From: Bacteroidales bacterium | GTDB taxonomy: Bacteria; Bacteroidota; Bacteroidia; Bacteroidales; UBA12077 | Direction of reading: 5' to 3' | Length of the DNA: 64,000 nt | Assembly (NCBI GenBank): GCA_013138975.1 | Contig: WTBR01000028.1 | Span: forward strand, 62,001-126,000 | Shown: positions 37,417 to 46,228 of the stretch, piece after piece | Position numbering within the stretch: position 1 is the stretch's first letter | Layout: each line of letters opens with the position of its first letter | Notes under the pieces: model-generated | Seen by the model: the letters and a program-made list of their open reading frames with translations, nothing else | Told to the model about the DNA's origin: nothing | Databases searched by the model: none | Translations under genes and position numbers: made by a program

Positions 37417-38466
37417 ATGAAGCTGTTTAAAATATTAATTATAGAAGATGATCCAATCTGTGAAAAAATTATTCATCATATTCTTGAGAATACAGGACAG
37501 AATCTCCAGCTAATTAAAGCACACAATGGTATTGAAGCATTAACAATACTTAAAAAAGAAACTCCCGATTTAATTCTAACCGATTGGGATATGCCAAATA
37601 TGAGCGGTATAGAATTCTGTAAGAAAATTCGGGCTAATCAAGATTTTGAAAATATTCCGGTTATAATGTGTACCGGAATTAAAACATCATCAGAAAATTT
37701 AAAAACAGCTTTTGAATCAGGAGTTGTTGATTTTATTCGTAAACCCATTGACAAAGTAGAGCTAATGTCACGCGTAAATTCAATGCTGATGTTATCGGAA
37801 TCTTATCAAACCATTAAGAAACAAAAAGAAGAAATTGAAGCTGAAAAAGAAAAATCAGACAAATTATTATTAAATATTTTACCTCAAGAAATTGCAAATG
37901 ATTTAAAAGAATTTGGCGAAATAAAGCCTAAATTATATAAGGATGTAACCGTTTTTTATAGCGATATAGTTGGCTTTACAGCAAAAACAATGAAAATAGA
38001 TTTGCATATTTTATTGAGTGAATTAAATGACATTGTTAAGGCTTTTGATTCAATAATGGATAAAAATAGTTGCGAAAAAATAAAAACGGTGGGTGACGCT
38101 TATGTTGCAGTTTGTGGTTTGCCTACAACGAATTCAAAACATGCTGAGAATATAATAAATGCTGCAATTGATACGATTGCATATTTAAAAGAAAGGAATA
38201 AAAAAAGTAAATATAATTGGGAAATACGTGTAGGTATCGATACAGGGGCAGTAATGGGAGGAGTTATTGGAACAAATAAATATATATATGATATTTTTGG
38301 TGATCCTGTTAATACTGCATCCAGATTAGAACAGAATTCAAAAACTATGCGGATTCATTTAACGGAAACAACATATAAGCTCGTAAAAAATAAATATGAA
38401 TTTGAAGAGCAACCACCACTCGAAGTAAAAGGTAAAGGTAAAATGAAAATGTTTTTTATCAAGTAA
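37417..38466 (+). CDS. Response regulator with class III adenylyl cyclase output
   Basis: 349 residues from ATG 37417; a TTG at 37399 is less likely. The N-terminal receiver (FKILIIEDDPICEK) has phospho-Asp in LILTDWDMPNMSG and Lys in FIRKPIDK. A coiled coil (KQKEEIEAEKEKSDK) and the linker LLLNILPQEIANDLKE lead to a class III cyclase domain. Metal Asp residues are in VFYSDIVGFTAKT and TVGDAYVAV. The base-recognition pair reads Lys in KIKTVGDAY and Asp in YDIFGDPVN, the adenylyl rather than guanylyl pattern. So cAMP is the expected product, controlled by phosphorylation. Its last 17 codons lie in a direct repeat that recurs at 44003, and a fragment of a HEPN–CBS gene follows 28 bp later. Confidence 0.88.
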   Translation: MKLFKILIIEDDPICEKIIHHILENTGQNLQLIKAHNGIEALTILKKETPDLILTDWDMPNMSGIEFCKKIRANQDFENIPVIMCTGIKTSSENLKTAFESGVVDFIRKPIDKVELMSRVNSMLMLSESYQTIKKQKEEIEAEKEKSDKLLLNILPQEIANDLKEFGEIKPKLYKDVTVFYSDIVGFTAKTMKIDLHILLSELNDIVKAFDSIMDKNSCEKIKTVGDAYVAVCGLPTTNSKHAENIINAAIDTIAYLKERNKKSKYNWEIRVGIDTGAVMGGVIGTNKYIYDIFGDPVNTASRLEQNSKTMRIHLTETTYKLVKNKYEFEEQPPLEVKGKGKMKMFFIK

Positions 38467-38546
38467 TTTTTTACTTTGAATAAATCTACAAATATGGCGC
38501 ATAATGCAGAAAAATTTCTCGATACCTTTAATCATATTGAAAAGCA
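38416..38546. repeat. Direct repeat, left copy (cyclase end + HEPN–CBS start)
   Basis: 131 bp that align with 44003-44127 at roughly 89 % identity plus one 6-bp indel. It joins the last 17 codons of the cyclase gene, the intergenic sequence and the first ~17 codons of the HEPN–CBS gene. The final 44 bp are identical between copies. Confidence 0.9.
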
Positions 38547-38550
38547 ATAA
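38494..38550 (+). pseudogene. 5' fragment of HEPN–CBS gene
   Basis: ATG 38494 reads MAHNAEKFLDTFNHIEKQ and stops at 38550. The first 17 residues match the start of the protein encoded at 44075 (MPQNAEKFLDTFNHIEKH). The rest of the gene is missing here because the 5.5-kb TonB-receptor cassette follows. This is the orphan 5' end left by that event. Confidence 0.85.
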
Positions 38551-38763
38551 AAAGAATTTGTATTTCAAACCTAATTTCTATGTGGTGCAAAAAAGTAAAT
38601 TCTAATTAACCTAAATTCAATGAAATAACACAAAATAATATGATACTATAGCTGCTTGAATCTACTCCTAGTGTTATGCATATACTTACAAGTATGACTA
38701 ATTAAATACTTGTATATCAATAAAATAGCCTGTTTTTTAATTAGGTTTTGTAAGATCATTATA

Positions 38764-38771
38764 TACTTTTG
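38764..38771 (+). promoter_or_regulatory. Candidate -7 element of the TonB-receptor cassette
   Basis: TACTTTTG followed by CACT fits TAnnTTTG. It would start the lipoprotein–DUF4249–lipoprotein–receptor operon near 38777, about 47 bp before its first ATG. A TTTG lies only 13 bp upstream, not at the ideal distance. Confidence 0.5.
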
Positions 38772-38823
38772 CACTGAAATGGGTCTTAAATATTCCATTT
38801 TATAACCTTAATTATTAAAATAT

Positions 38824-39747
38824 ATGAAAAAAAAAGTACTTAATATGAAAAACATTTTTTTAAATTTTTTGATTGTGAGTATGTTACTTATTTTTAACTC
38901 TTGCGAAGAGGAGTTAATCATTATTGAAAATGAAGAAAATATAATTGAAGCTGAAAAAAGTTTTGTTGTAGTAAATGATGTTGTTGTTTTTAAAAGTTTA
39001 GAAAGTTTTTCTAAAGTTATGATAGAATTACACGATTATAATTCTTCTGAACTATCCAGTTGGGAAATTGAGAATGGAATTACTAAATCGCTTAGGAAAG
39101 TACAGCTAGAGGGAAGTGATGAAGTTGATAATGAACCTAAGAATTGGCTAATACAGGATTCTAGGTTTGCCACTGTAATTAATAGCGATGGTTTATATGC
39201 TATTGGTGATTCTATGCATTACATTACAAATAATAATGAATACATATATCCAATTGGATTAGATGTTGATTTTACCAGTATTAAGAGCATTGATAAACAA
39301 GTCAGAGTTTTTAATATTATAAAAGATAAAACAAAAAGTTGGTCTGATGAGTATTTTTATTTCAATAGTACAAGCTTTGACATTGCTTATTCAAGTGATT
39401 ACGGAGCGAGAAGAGTTATATGTCATGCATGGAGTACTAGTTATGCAGTTTATTGCTCAAATGGATGCGAGCTGACAAGTCAATATAGATCAAAAAATTT
39501 CTGGGGAACTCTGTATTGGAAAGGTAGTGATTGCGATTATATAAAAGTTGGAGCACAAGCACGATATTATATTAATGGTACTTTATATCAACAATATAAT
39601 CAGGATATAGGTTATGATAAATCATCAGAAGATGTTACTGTAGGTTATAATATAGGTACTATTTATACTTATGAGATGTTAGGGACATTTACATTTAATT
39701 TACGAGTTGGATATGGCACTTATACATTTGATGTATTTTGGGATTAA
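38824..39747 (+). CDS. Unidentified lipoprotein of receptor cassette
   Basis: 307 residues. The lipobox is MLLIFNSCEEE (Cys about residue 27); an internal ATG at 38845 is an alternative start. The mature protein begins with an acidic stretch, then beta-rich segments with several aromatic residues and Cys in the second half (VICHAWSTSYAVYCSNGCEL, WKGSDCDYIKVGAQARYYIN). The Cys could form disulfides on the cell surface. I do not recognise a family. It is the first gene of the cassette and its end overlaps the DUF4249 gene by 17 bp, so the two are translationally linked. It may be a secreted or surface partner of the TonB-dependent receptor. Confidence 0.65.
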   Translation: MKKKVLNMKNIFLNFLIVSMLLIFNSCEEELIIIENEENIIEAEKSFVVVNDVVVFKSLESFSKVMIELHDYNSSELSSWEIENGITKSLRKVQLEGSDEVDNEPKNWLIQDSRFATVINSDGLYAIGDSMHYITNNNEYIYPIGLDVDFTSIKSIDKQVRVFNIIKDKTKSWSDEYFYFNSTSFDIAYSSDYGARRVICHAWSTSYAVYCSNGCELTSQYRSKNFWGTLYWKGSDCDYIKVGAQARYYINGTLYQQYNQDIGYDKSSEDVTVGYNIGTIYTYEMLGTFTFNLRVGYGTYTFDVFWD

Positions 39748-40591
39748 AAAAAGCTTTTTTTTAATTTCATTTTGTTTATTATTTAGCTCTTGTTATAGAG
39801 AGTTTGACATTGAACCACCGGTTTGCAACAATTGCACCAAACCGGTGGTGCTTTGCTTTATTACACCTAATAGCCCTATAAGGGCATTTGCCACAACAAG
39901 CGTTTCTTTTAACGATTACAACATCGATTCATCAAGAGAATTTAAGGGGCAAATATTTATATCCGACTCCTTAGGCTTAAAAATTGAGTTAAGTAAATCA
40001 TCAACAAATCCTCAATTATTTTCAACTGAACCAGATGATATTGTAATAGAACCTGGGAAGTTATATTTTCTTAGTATAATAGACGAAAATGGAAATATAA
40101 GCATAGCTGAAACCAGAGTTCCAGAAAAGCCTGATCGGTTTTTATCATGTGACATTATTGGTTTTACTATTGAAGAAGATGGAAAATTATATATCACAAA
40201 ATTAAAATGGGATAAAAATAGTGCATGGAATAATTTATTAGGATGGTCGGATATAGTAAGAGCTGGAGAAACTCCGAGTAAAATGCATGTTGAATATAAT
40301 TTTCGACCAACACAAATTGATAGTAGAACTTTGGAATATTTTGAATCTCAATATTGGAGATATAGTTCTCATTACACCCTTTTTACAATAAATGAACCTT
40401 TTGCTCGATATTTTAAGAATTTTGACTTTTTCGATGGTATTAACGTAGGAGTTCAAACTCAAAGTTTTGTGAATATTTTTAACGGTATAATTCCGGAATA
40501 TTCTAATTTCGATAATTCCATAGGGGTTTTTGGAGGATATCTTACCGATACTATATCAGTTATAAATCCCTATCCATCACCTTACAATTAA
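39731..40591 (+). CDS. DUF4249-type surface lipoprotein
   Basis: 286 residues from ATG 39731; a longer in-frame start at 39707 lies inside the previous gene. The signal FFLISFCLLFSSCYRE has lipobox Cys. The body resembles DUF4249 proteins: PVVLCFITPNSPIRAFATTS, IFISDSLGLKIELS and LYFLSIIDENGNISIAETRVPEKP, an immunoglobulin-like start. DUF4249 lipoproteins are commonly encoded beside TonB-dependent receptors in Bacteroidota and are thought to sit over the barrel like SusD-type partners. That fits here: the receptor gene is two genes downstream. It is shorter than many family members. Confidence 0.72.
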   Translation: MYFGIKKSFFLISFCLLFSSCYREFDIEPPVCNNCTKPVVLCFITPNSPIRAFATTSVSFNDYNIDSSREFKGQIFISDSLGLKIELSKSSTNPQLFSTEPDDIVIEPGKLYFLSIIDENGNISIAETRVPEKPDRFLSCDIIGFTIEEDGKLYITKLKWDKNSAWNNLLGWSDIVRAGETPSKMHVEYNFRPTQIDSRTLEYFESQYWRYSSHYTLFTINEPFARYFKNFDFFDGINVGVQTQSFVNIFNGIIPEYSNFDNSIGVFGGYLTDTISVINPYPSPYN

Positions 40592-40617
40592 TTAAAGTTT
40601 TTAAAATTACACAACTA

Positions 40618-41250
40618 ATGAATCGAAGTAAATTAATCGTTTTTTCAATCTTTATTGCACTAGTTTTTATGAGCTGTTCATGCGCTGTTTCTCACAAGCA
40701 ATTGAGTTTAAACAGTATTGAAATATCGGACAGTATAAGGTATTCAGAAGAAATTATCATAACTTATTCAGATACCAATATTCTATTGAATAGTGATAAC
40801 TCACGTTACGCAAAGAAGGCAAAAAGAAAGAATTTACAGCTAATTCCAATTTGTGTACAAAACTATAGTTCCGATACCTTTTTTATAGAAAAAAATCATA
40901 CTGATGTGTTTATTGATTTTGAACCAGCATTTTTACTTGAAAAAGAGGATTACTACAAAAAAATTAAGCAGCATCCTGTATATTATACCATAGGTATTTT
41001 TATTGCCATAGTTTACTATTTTCCACCTACCAATATGGGCATCCAGTTTTTTCCACAAAATCCAACAGGATTATTTATACCATGGGGTATTTATAGTATT
41101 ATCAAAGCAAAAAAGGCTAACAAATTGCTATTTGTCGACCTTGAAAAGTTTGATTTATTTAACAAAAAGATTCCTCCAGAAGAAAGCCTTTGTGGATTCA
41201 TTTGTGTAAAGTCGGAGAAATCAGGTAATTTATTAATCCGATTCAAGTGA
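40618..41250 (+). CDS. Unidentified lipoprotein of receptor cassette
   Basis: 210 residues with a signal and lipobox region FIALVFMSCSCAVSHK. The mature part is beta-rich at first (IRYSEEIIITYSDTNILLNS) and then includes a hydrophobic, Pro-rich stretch (YYTIGIFIAIVYYFPPTNMG) that could be membrane-inserted. No family is recognised. The gene ends one base before the ATG of the TonB-dependent receptor gene, so the two are probably translated from the same mRNA. Confidence 0.6.
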   Translation: MNRSKLIVFSIFIALVFMSCSCAVSHKQLSLNSIEISDSIRYSEEIIITYSDTNILLNSDNSRYAKKAKRKNLQLIPICVQNYSSDTFFIEKNHTDVFIDFEPAFLLEKEDYYKKIKQHPVYYTIGIFIAIVYYFPPTNMGIQFFPQNPTGLFIPWGIYSIIKAKKANKLLFVDLEKFDLFNKKIPPEESLCGFICVKSEKSGNLLIRFK

Positions 41251-41251
41251 T

Positions 41252-43645
41252 ATGAAATTTGTAAAAGGATTAACTTTATTTCTTATTATTCTGATAAAGT
41301 GCAGTAATCTAACTGCTCAATCATATTTCTTTGTAGTTACCGGCAAAGTTATAGATAATGTTACTGAAATTGAGCTAAAAGGAGCAAAAATAAGCATTCC
41401 AAAACTTGGTAAAGTTTTTATAAGTGACTCAAATGGGGATTTCAAATTTGCACTTACTTCAGGAAAATATGAAATTCTTATTGAGAATGTGGAATATATT
41501 CCAATCCAAATGGTCATTAACTTACAGTGCGATACTTTTATTGTTATTCCTTTAAAAGATAAAGTAAAGCAGATTCTTTTAGAAGAGGTTAAAGTATTTG
41601 CTCATCAAAAAGTGAATGTTAAAGAGGCAAAGCCAGGGCTTATAGGACTTACTCAAATAGAAGTACAGAATATACCAACACTTGGAGGTGAAAAAGATAT
41701 TATTAAGGCTATTCAGACTTTACCCGGTGTACATCCGGCATGTGAGGGGTCAGCAGGACTGGTGGTTAGAGGGGGTGCTCCAGAACAGAACCTTTATCTT
41801 CTAGATAATGTTAGGCTATATAATACTAATCATGGATATGGTTTATTGTCATCATATAATCCAGCTATGGTAAACAGTGTAGATTTTTATAGGGGAGGAT
41901 TCCCTGCACGTTACGGAGGCTTTGTTTCGTCAGTTCTCGATGTGAAATCGAAAGAAGCTATTCCAGAAAATCTTGATGGATCTTTGGATTTGGGAATTAT
42001 ATCAAGTTCGATTAATTTATCATCACCTTTGCCTTATAATGGAGGTGTAATTGTTTCAGGACGAAGAACTTTCTTAGATTTAATTGCAAATTTGGGTTCA
42101 GATTATAATCTTATTCCTTATTCTTTTTATGATTTTTCATCAAAACTGATTTTTGGAAAGGATAAACATTTTATTAGCTTGGGATATTATACATCAAAAG
42201 ATGTAATGAAAATGGAACAAAACAATGGAGGAAACTTGGACGAGTATAAATTTACTAGTAAATGGGGTACGAATATGGTAAATCTTACAAGTAGGTATAT
42301 ACCTAATAACAGAGTTAATAATGAATTTCAAATATTTTATACAAGTTATAAGTTAAGTTTAAAAGATGAGTATGTTAGTTCAAAATCAAATCTCGACTTT
42401 AATTCAGAAATTTCTTCATCTATTTCAACCTTAGGTGCTAGTAATATTTTAAACTTTCAGTTATTCGATAGTATTGATGTTTCGGTTGGTGGAAATTTAT
42501 TTCGTCATTCATATAAGCCAGCACAGGTAAGTGGTTCTTATGATACTCAATCAATTAGTTTTTCTTATATTCCTTCTAGCGTAGTTTTAGAAACTGGGTT
42601 ATTTGCTGAACTTAATATTGAATTACCCTTAAGCATAACTCTTGTACCCGGTTTACGATATGATATTTTCAATTATTCTAATACAACATCTGATTTTCTT
42701 CAATGGCGTTTAGCTGCTCAGAAAAAATTATTTAAAAATAATTATTTAAAATTTTCATATACTCAGAATGTTCAAGCATCGCATTATCTTTCAAATACGG
42801 GTATTGGTGTGCCAGTAGATGTTTGGCTTCCAGCCTCAGACATATTACCAGAGCAAAAAGCTCAACAAATCACATTAGGAGTTTATTCATCTTTAAAGGA
42901 TTACACAATTACTTTAGAGTTTTTCTATAAGAAAATGTATAATATTTTATCTTATCTAGATGGTCATAGTTCTATTGACTTTTTGCTTTCCTATTCGGAT
43001 GCAAGTTTGGTTTGGGATAAAACATTAACACAAGGAACTGGTAATGCAAAAGGATTAGAATTTTTTATTGAAAAGTCAGCAGGTCGATTTTCCGGATGGT
43101 CAAGCTATACTCTTTCCTGGTCAATCAATCAATTCGATAAATTAAATTATGGAAATGAATTTTGGTCACCCTACGACCGTAGACACGCATTTAATATAGC
43201 GGGGGGATACCTTTTAAATAAAAATTGGAGAATTGGTTTTAATTGGCAATATATGTCAGGTCAACCTGTTACTATGCCATTGAGCTACTACGTTGTAGAA
43301 AACGAGAATCTTATAAATGGAAATAATTATAGAGGGGATCAAACATTAGTTTGGGAATATGGTATCCGAAATAATTTCCGTATGAAATCTACACATCATT
43401 TAGACATTAACTTTAAAAGAAATTTAAATGGGAAAAGGTTTAAAGGCAGCTTAGAAATTGGTTGTTATAATGTTTATAACCGCAAAAATCCATACTACTA
43501 TTTTGGAAAACTGGAATATTCTGATGGCAATATCTATGGAGTGATAAAAGGTGTTTCCCTATTTCCGGCAATTCCTTATTTTAATATAAAATGGTATCCT
43601 ATGAGTACTTTTGGTAAAAGAAAGAAGAAGGAGCTAAGTGATTAA
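41252..43645 (+). CDS. TonB-dependent receptor with carboxypeptidase-regulatory N-domain
   Basis: A 797-residue outer-membrane transporter. A signal peptide (FLIILIKCSNLTAQ) is followed by a CarboxypepD_reg-like domain (VTGKVIDNVTEIELKGAKIS), a plug domain (PGVHPACEGSAGLVVRGGAPEQNLYLLDNV, here split by position as residues about 150-180) and a 22-strand barrel. The plug ends RGGFPARYGGFVSSVLDVKSKEA. The C-terminal strand ends near ALFPAIPYFNIKWYP-type aromatic sequence followed by a basic tail. The carboxypeptidase-regulatory domain and the neighbouring DUF4249 lipoprotein are typical of Bacteroidota uptake systems. The substrate is unknown. No TonB box can be asserted by eye. Confidence 0.88.
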   Translation: MKFVKGLTLFLIILIKCSNLTAQSYFFVVTGKVIDNVTEIELKGAKISIPKLGKVFISDSNGDFKFALTSGKYEILIENVEYIPIQMVINLQCDTFIVIPLKDKVKQILLEEVKVFAHQKVNVKEAKPGLIGLTQIEVQNIPTLGGEKDIIKAIQTLPGVHPACEGSAGLVVRGGAPEQNLYLLDNVRLYNTNHGYGLLSSYNPAMVNSVDFYRGGFPARYGGFVSSVLDVKSKEAIPENLDGSLDLGIISSSINLSSPLPYNGGVIVSGRRTFLDLIANLGSDYNLIPYSFYDFSSKLIFGKDKHFISLGYYTSKDVMKMEQNNGGNLDEYKFTSKWGTNMVNLTSRYIPNNRVNNEFQIFYTSYKLSLKDEYVSSKSNLDFNSEISSSISTLGASNILNFQLFDSIDVSVGGNLFRHSYKPAQVSGSYDTQSISFSYIPSSVVLETGLFAELNIELPLSITLVPGLRYDIFNYSNTTSDFLQWRLAAQKKLFKNNYLKFSYTQNVQASHYLSNTGIGVPVDVWLPASDILPEQKAQQITLGVYSSLKDYTITLEFFYKKMYNILSYLDGHSSIDFLLSYSDASLVWDKTLTQGTGNAKGLEFFIEKSAGRFSGWSSYTLSWSINQFDKLNYGNEFWSPYDRRHAFNIAGGYLLNKNWRIGFNWQYMSGQPVTMPLSYYVVENENLINGNNYRGDQTLVWEYGIRNNFRMKSTHHLDINFKRNLNGKRFKGSLEIGCYNVYNRKNPYYYFGKLEYSDGNIYGVIKGVSLFPAIPYFNIKWYPMSTFGKRKKKELSD

Positions 43646-44002
43646 TGAAATTAATTAGAGTATTTATAAAAAATAAACAATTATAGAATGTTACTTGACA
43701 GAGTTTGATACTGTTATTTGACAAATAAAAACCTTTAGTCATTGCATTTGTAAGTATATTCCATTTTTTATAATTTTTACACATAAACCAATTATAAAGG
43801 AGCTTATATATCCTACCCAATGTTGCCTTACGGCAAGTTCGTAATCCCTTCAAAAATGATAACAATTTTAACACTTTTTAGATAATCAATTACCAAACTG
43901 AGAAAATGCTATTTGCAGCCAGTTTATAATATCAGGTCATAAAGCATATGAGGCTTGGTATTTCGTAAGCTTTTTACTACTTTTAAATTTAATGTACAAA
44001 GG
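43646..44002. other. Spacer after receptor gene
   Basis: 357 bp of AT-rich sequence. A small hairpin, TTGCC-TTAC-GGCAA, lies near 43824-43838. I see no gene, no clear terminator and no recognisable mobile-element end. It leads into the right copy of the direct repeat at 44003. Confidence 0.5.
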
Positions 44003-44047
44003 CCACTCGAATTAAAAGGTAAAATGAAAATGTTATTTATCAAGTAA
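44003..44047 (+). pseudogene. 3' fragment of cyclase gene
   Basis: The frame PLELKGKMKMLFIK-stop mirrors the end of the intact cyclase (PLEVKGKGKMKMFFIK-stop at 38416-38466). Nothing upstream of 44003 continues the cyclase sequence. It is the orphan 3' end that matches the orphan 5' end at 38494. Confidence 0.8.
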
Positions 44048-44051
44048 TTTC

Positions 44052-44059
44052 TATCTTTG
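44052..44059 (+). promoter_or_regulatory. Candidate -7 element for HEPN–CBS gene
   Basis: TATCTTTG matches TAnnTTTG, 15 bp before the ATG at 44075, so the leader would be very short. In the left repeat copy the matching site reads TACTTTG, one base short. Confidence 0.5.
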
Positions 44060-44074
44060 ATAAAAACTACTTCT

Positions 44075-44530
44075 ATGCCACAAAATGCAGAAAAATTTCT
44101 CGATACCTTTAATCATATTGAAAAGCATTTAAAGACGATTTATAATAATGGGATTTATTTGCCTTTTCATGATCTAATTCGCAAAGCATCTGATAAGGAA
44201 GTTGTAATTAAACGATTTCTGAAAGACTTGTATTTTTATTCTGACCTAAGAAATGTTATGGTTCATAATTCAAGGATTAATGGTAAGATTGTGGTTGAAC
44301 CCTTAAATGAAGTAATAGAGAATATAGAAAAAATCTGGACTCAAATTCAACATCCCGAGAAAGTATCAAAATTTAAAAAGAAAGTTTTTTATTGTTTTAC
44401 CGATGATAAATTATCGAAGGCACTTGAGTTTATTCATGAAAATAAAATTTCACAAATCCCAATTCTTGAAAAGGGTAAAATAATAAATGTCCTAAACGGC
44501 AGTTTGTCTAAAAACTGCTTCAGTGTCTAA
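44075..44530 (+). CDS. HEPN-like + CBS domain protein, 3' end lost to IS
   Basis: 151 residues from ATG 44075, the same start as the fragment at 38494; an upstream TTG at 44057 is not needed. Residues 1-95 are helical with LRNVMVHNSR, an R-x4-H motif (Arg59, His64) of HEPN ribonucleases. Residues about 105-142 start a CBS domain (DDKLSKALEFIHENKISQIPILEKGKIINVLNG, read as two parts). The CBS fold is cut: after VLNG the frame enters the IS left end at 44500 and adds only SLSKNCFSV before a stop. The product is therefore probably inactive or altered. CBS domains bind adenosine nucleotides, and the gene's ancestral upstream neighbour is the adenylyl cyclase at 37417. Confidence 0.65.
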   Translation: MPQNAEKFLDTFNHIEKHLKTIYNNGIYLPFHDLIRKASDKEVVIKRFLKDLYFYSDLRNVMVHNSRINGKIVVEPLNEVIENIEKIWTQIQHPEKVSKFKKKVFYCFTDDKLSKALEFIHENKISQIPILEKGKIINVLNGSLSKNCFSV

Positions 44531-46228
44531 ATTTAAATCAAATTTTAGGCATTTTAAGCTTTTTAAGGCATGTTTAAATATAACTTAAAAATTAAATCAT
44601 GGATTTTGCAAAATATTTTCGTGCACCATATGGGCTTAAAATAAGTGTAAAAAACCAAAAAATAAAAGAAACATTAGAAAGCATACTTTCCAGATACTTT
44701 TTCAACTTTTCTAATCCTAAAATATTAATGATCCTACGCAGGTTATAAGCTGTAAACATTAATCCGACATCCGACTCGGCTCTTTCCAACCCCTTTTTAG
44801 TCATTATGTAACTAAATCCCCACTGTCGCTTGATTGTACCGTAAGGATGTTCTACAATTGATTGCCTTTTACGGTAATAATCTTTATTATTTTCTATCCG
44901 TTTTTTGTTTATTTCTATTAACTCTTGGTATTCGCTTCTTTGTATTGCTTTTCCGTATTTGGCTTTGGAACACTCCTGTTTTACAGGACATTTAACACAA
45001 GCCTTGGTTACATATCGTTTGAAATTGTATGTTTTCGCTTTATGTATTTTGCCTGTTGTATGTAATTTATGGTTTTGAGGGCAGATGTAACAATCTTCCT
45101 GTTTGTCATAAGTAAAGTTTTCTACATTATATTTTGGATTAGGAGCCTGAGATGCAACCATTGGAATAGCAACCATTACTTCTACATCTAGGTCATGTGC
45201 TGTTTTGAATTGACTTCCTGTATGATACCCCTTATCGTACAGTGTTGTAAATAAGTTTGTGCCCAATATACTTTTGGCTCTTCGAAGCATACCTCCCATG
45301 GCTTTTGAATCATTGCAATTTGTTACTTTGTAATCAATGGGTATATTATGTTTTGAATCTACTGTACTCTGTGCATTATAAGCTACTTCGGTAATATTAT
45401 TGCGTACAATCATTTGCCGACTCTCAGGGTCACTTGTTGAAACCTGTTCCTGACCTGTCTCTTGAATTTGTTGCTCTATAGCTTTATAATGAGCCTTGCG
45501 CTCTTCTTGTTTTTGTATTTCCAGTTTGACTTGCTCTTTTTGTTCATTATCTCCATCATTCTTGGAAAGTTCCTCATGATATGATTCCAGCTTATTCTCA
45601 ATATATTCCAGATGTCGATTTATTTTCTTTTGGTTATAGTTATTCTTCTTGCTATTTTGAGCCCTAAATTTGGTACTATCTCCTGCAAGCAATTTACCTC
45701 CTATAAGATCAAAATTCTTAGCCAACTCTACGGTAGCTCTAAAAACCTTCTTAATGCCTTTTTTATTATCTCTTCGAAAGTTGGATATAGTGTTATGATC
45801 GGGTTGTCGCTGCTCTAATAACCACATCACCTCTATATTACGCTTACTCTCTTTTTCCAGATTTCTTGACGAACGAACTCGATTTAAATAACCATAAATA
45901 AATAGCTTTAACAACACTTCAGGGTGATATCCTGGGCGACCATTCTCACCAAAATCTACTTTAAATCCATAATCATCTAATGGCAAACTATTTACAAACA
46001 GATCTATCAAGCGTACTTCATTATCATGTTCTATTGATTGGTCAAGAGATACCGGAAACAGGTTGATTTGTAATCTGTCTGTTCCTACGATATATTTCAT
46101 GATCTTATCTTATTGGTTATCACAAGATAATGAGAAATAAGAATTTTGTCAAATTTATAATAGCCTAATTTACTGAATGTTAATAAAATTCACAGTATTG
46201 TTAATAAAGAAGGTTTTTAGACAGTCTG
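44500..46228 (-). mobile_element. Complete IS1182-type insertion sequence
   Basis: 1729 bp with imperfect terminal inverted repeats: CAGTTTGTCTAAAAACTG (from 44500) against CAGACTGTCTAAAAACC (reverse complement from 46228). It encodes one transposase. The four bases outside each end are ACGG (44496-44499 and 46229-46232), a possible target duplication. However, the sequences on the two sides belong to different genes. Confidence 0.85.
44592..46100 (-). CDS. IS1182 family DDE transposase
   Basis: 502 residues. The N-terminal DUF772-like domain includes DFGENGRPGYHPEVLLKLFI and LLEQRQPDHNTISNFRRDN. The DDE catalytic segments are LLAGDSTKFRAQNSKKNN (Asp), LYDKGYHTGSQFK (Asp) and SIVEHPYGTIKRQWGFSYIM (Glu). 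A coiled insertion (EIQKQEERKAHYKAIEQQ) and a Cys cluster (KACVKCPVKQECSKAK) are usual in this family. The frame is intact and of normal length, so the element may still be mobile. It is transcribed opposite to the interrupted gene. Confidence 0.93.
   Translation of the reverse strand: MKYIVGTDRLQINLFPVSLDQSIEHDNEVRLIDLFVNSLPLDDYGFKVDFGENGRPGYHPEVLLKLFIYGYLNRVRSSRNLEKESKRNIEVMWLLEQRQPDHNTISNFRRDNKKGIKKVFRATVELAKNFDLIGGKLLAGDSTKFRAQNSKKNNYNQKKINRHLEYIENKLESYHEELSKNDGDNEQKEQVKLEIQKQEERKAHYKAIEQQIQETGQEQVSTSDPESRQMIVRNNITEVAYNAQSTVDSKHNIPIDYKVTNCNDSKAMGGMLRRAKSILGTNLFTTLYDKGYHTGSQFKTAHDLDVEVMVAIPMVASQAPNPKYNVENFTYDKQEDCYICPQNHKLHTTGKIHKAKTYNFKRYVTKACVKCPVKQECSKAKYGKAIQRSEYQELIEINKKRIENNKDYYRKRQSIVEHPYGTIKRQWGFSYIMTKKGLERAESDVGLMFTAYNLRRIINILGLEKLKKYLESMLSNVSFIFWFFTLILSPYGARKYFAKSMI

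Larger units (their letters stand above)
44003..44127. repeat. Direct repeat, right copy
   Basis: The counterpart of 38416-38546. The intergenic part differs most: here it contains a consensus TATCTTTG that is degenerate in the left copy. The two copies bracket 5.5 kb holding the TonB-receptor operon. Confidence 0.9.

Noticed and set aside
43599..43874. Minus-strand frame after the TonB receptor gene
   Set aside because: No family pattern, and it runs into the end of the receptor gene; probably chance in AT-rich sequence.
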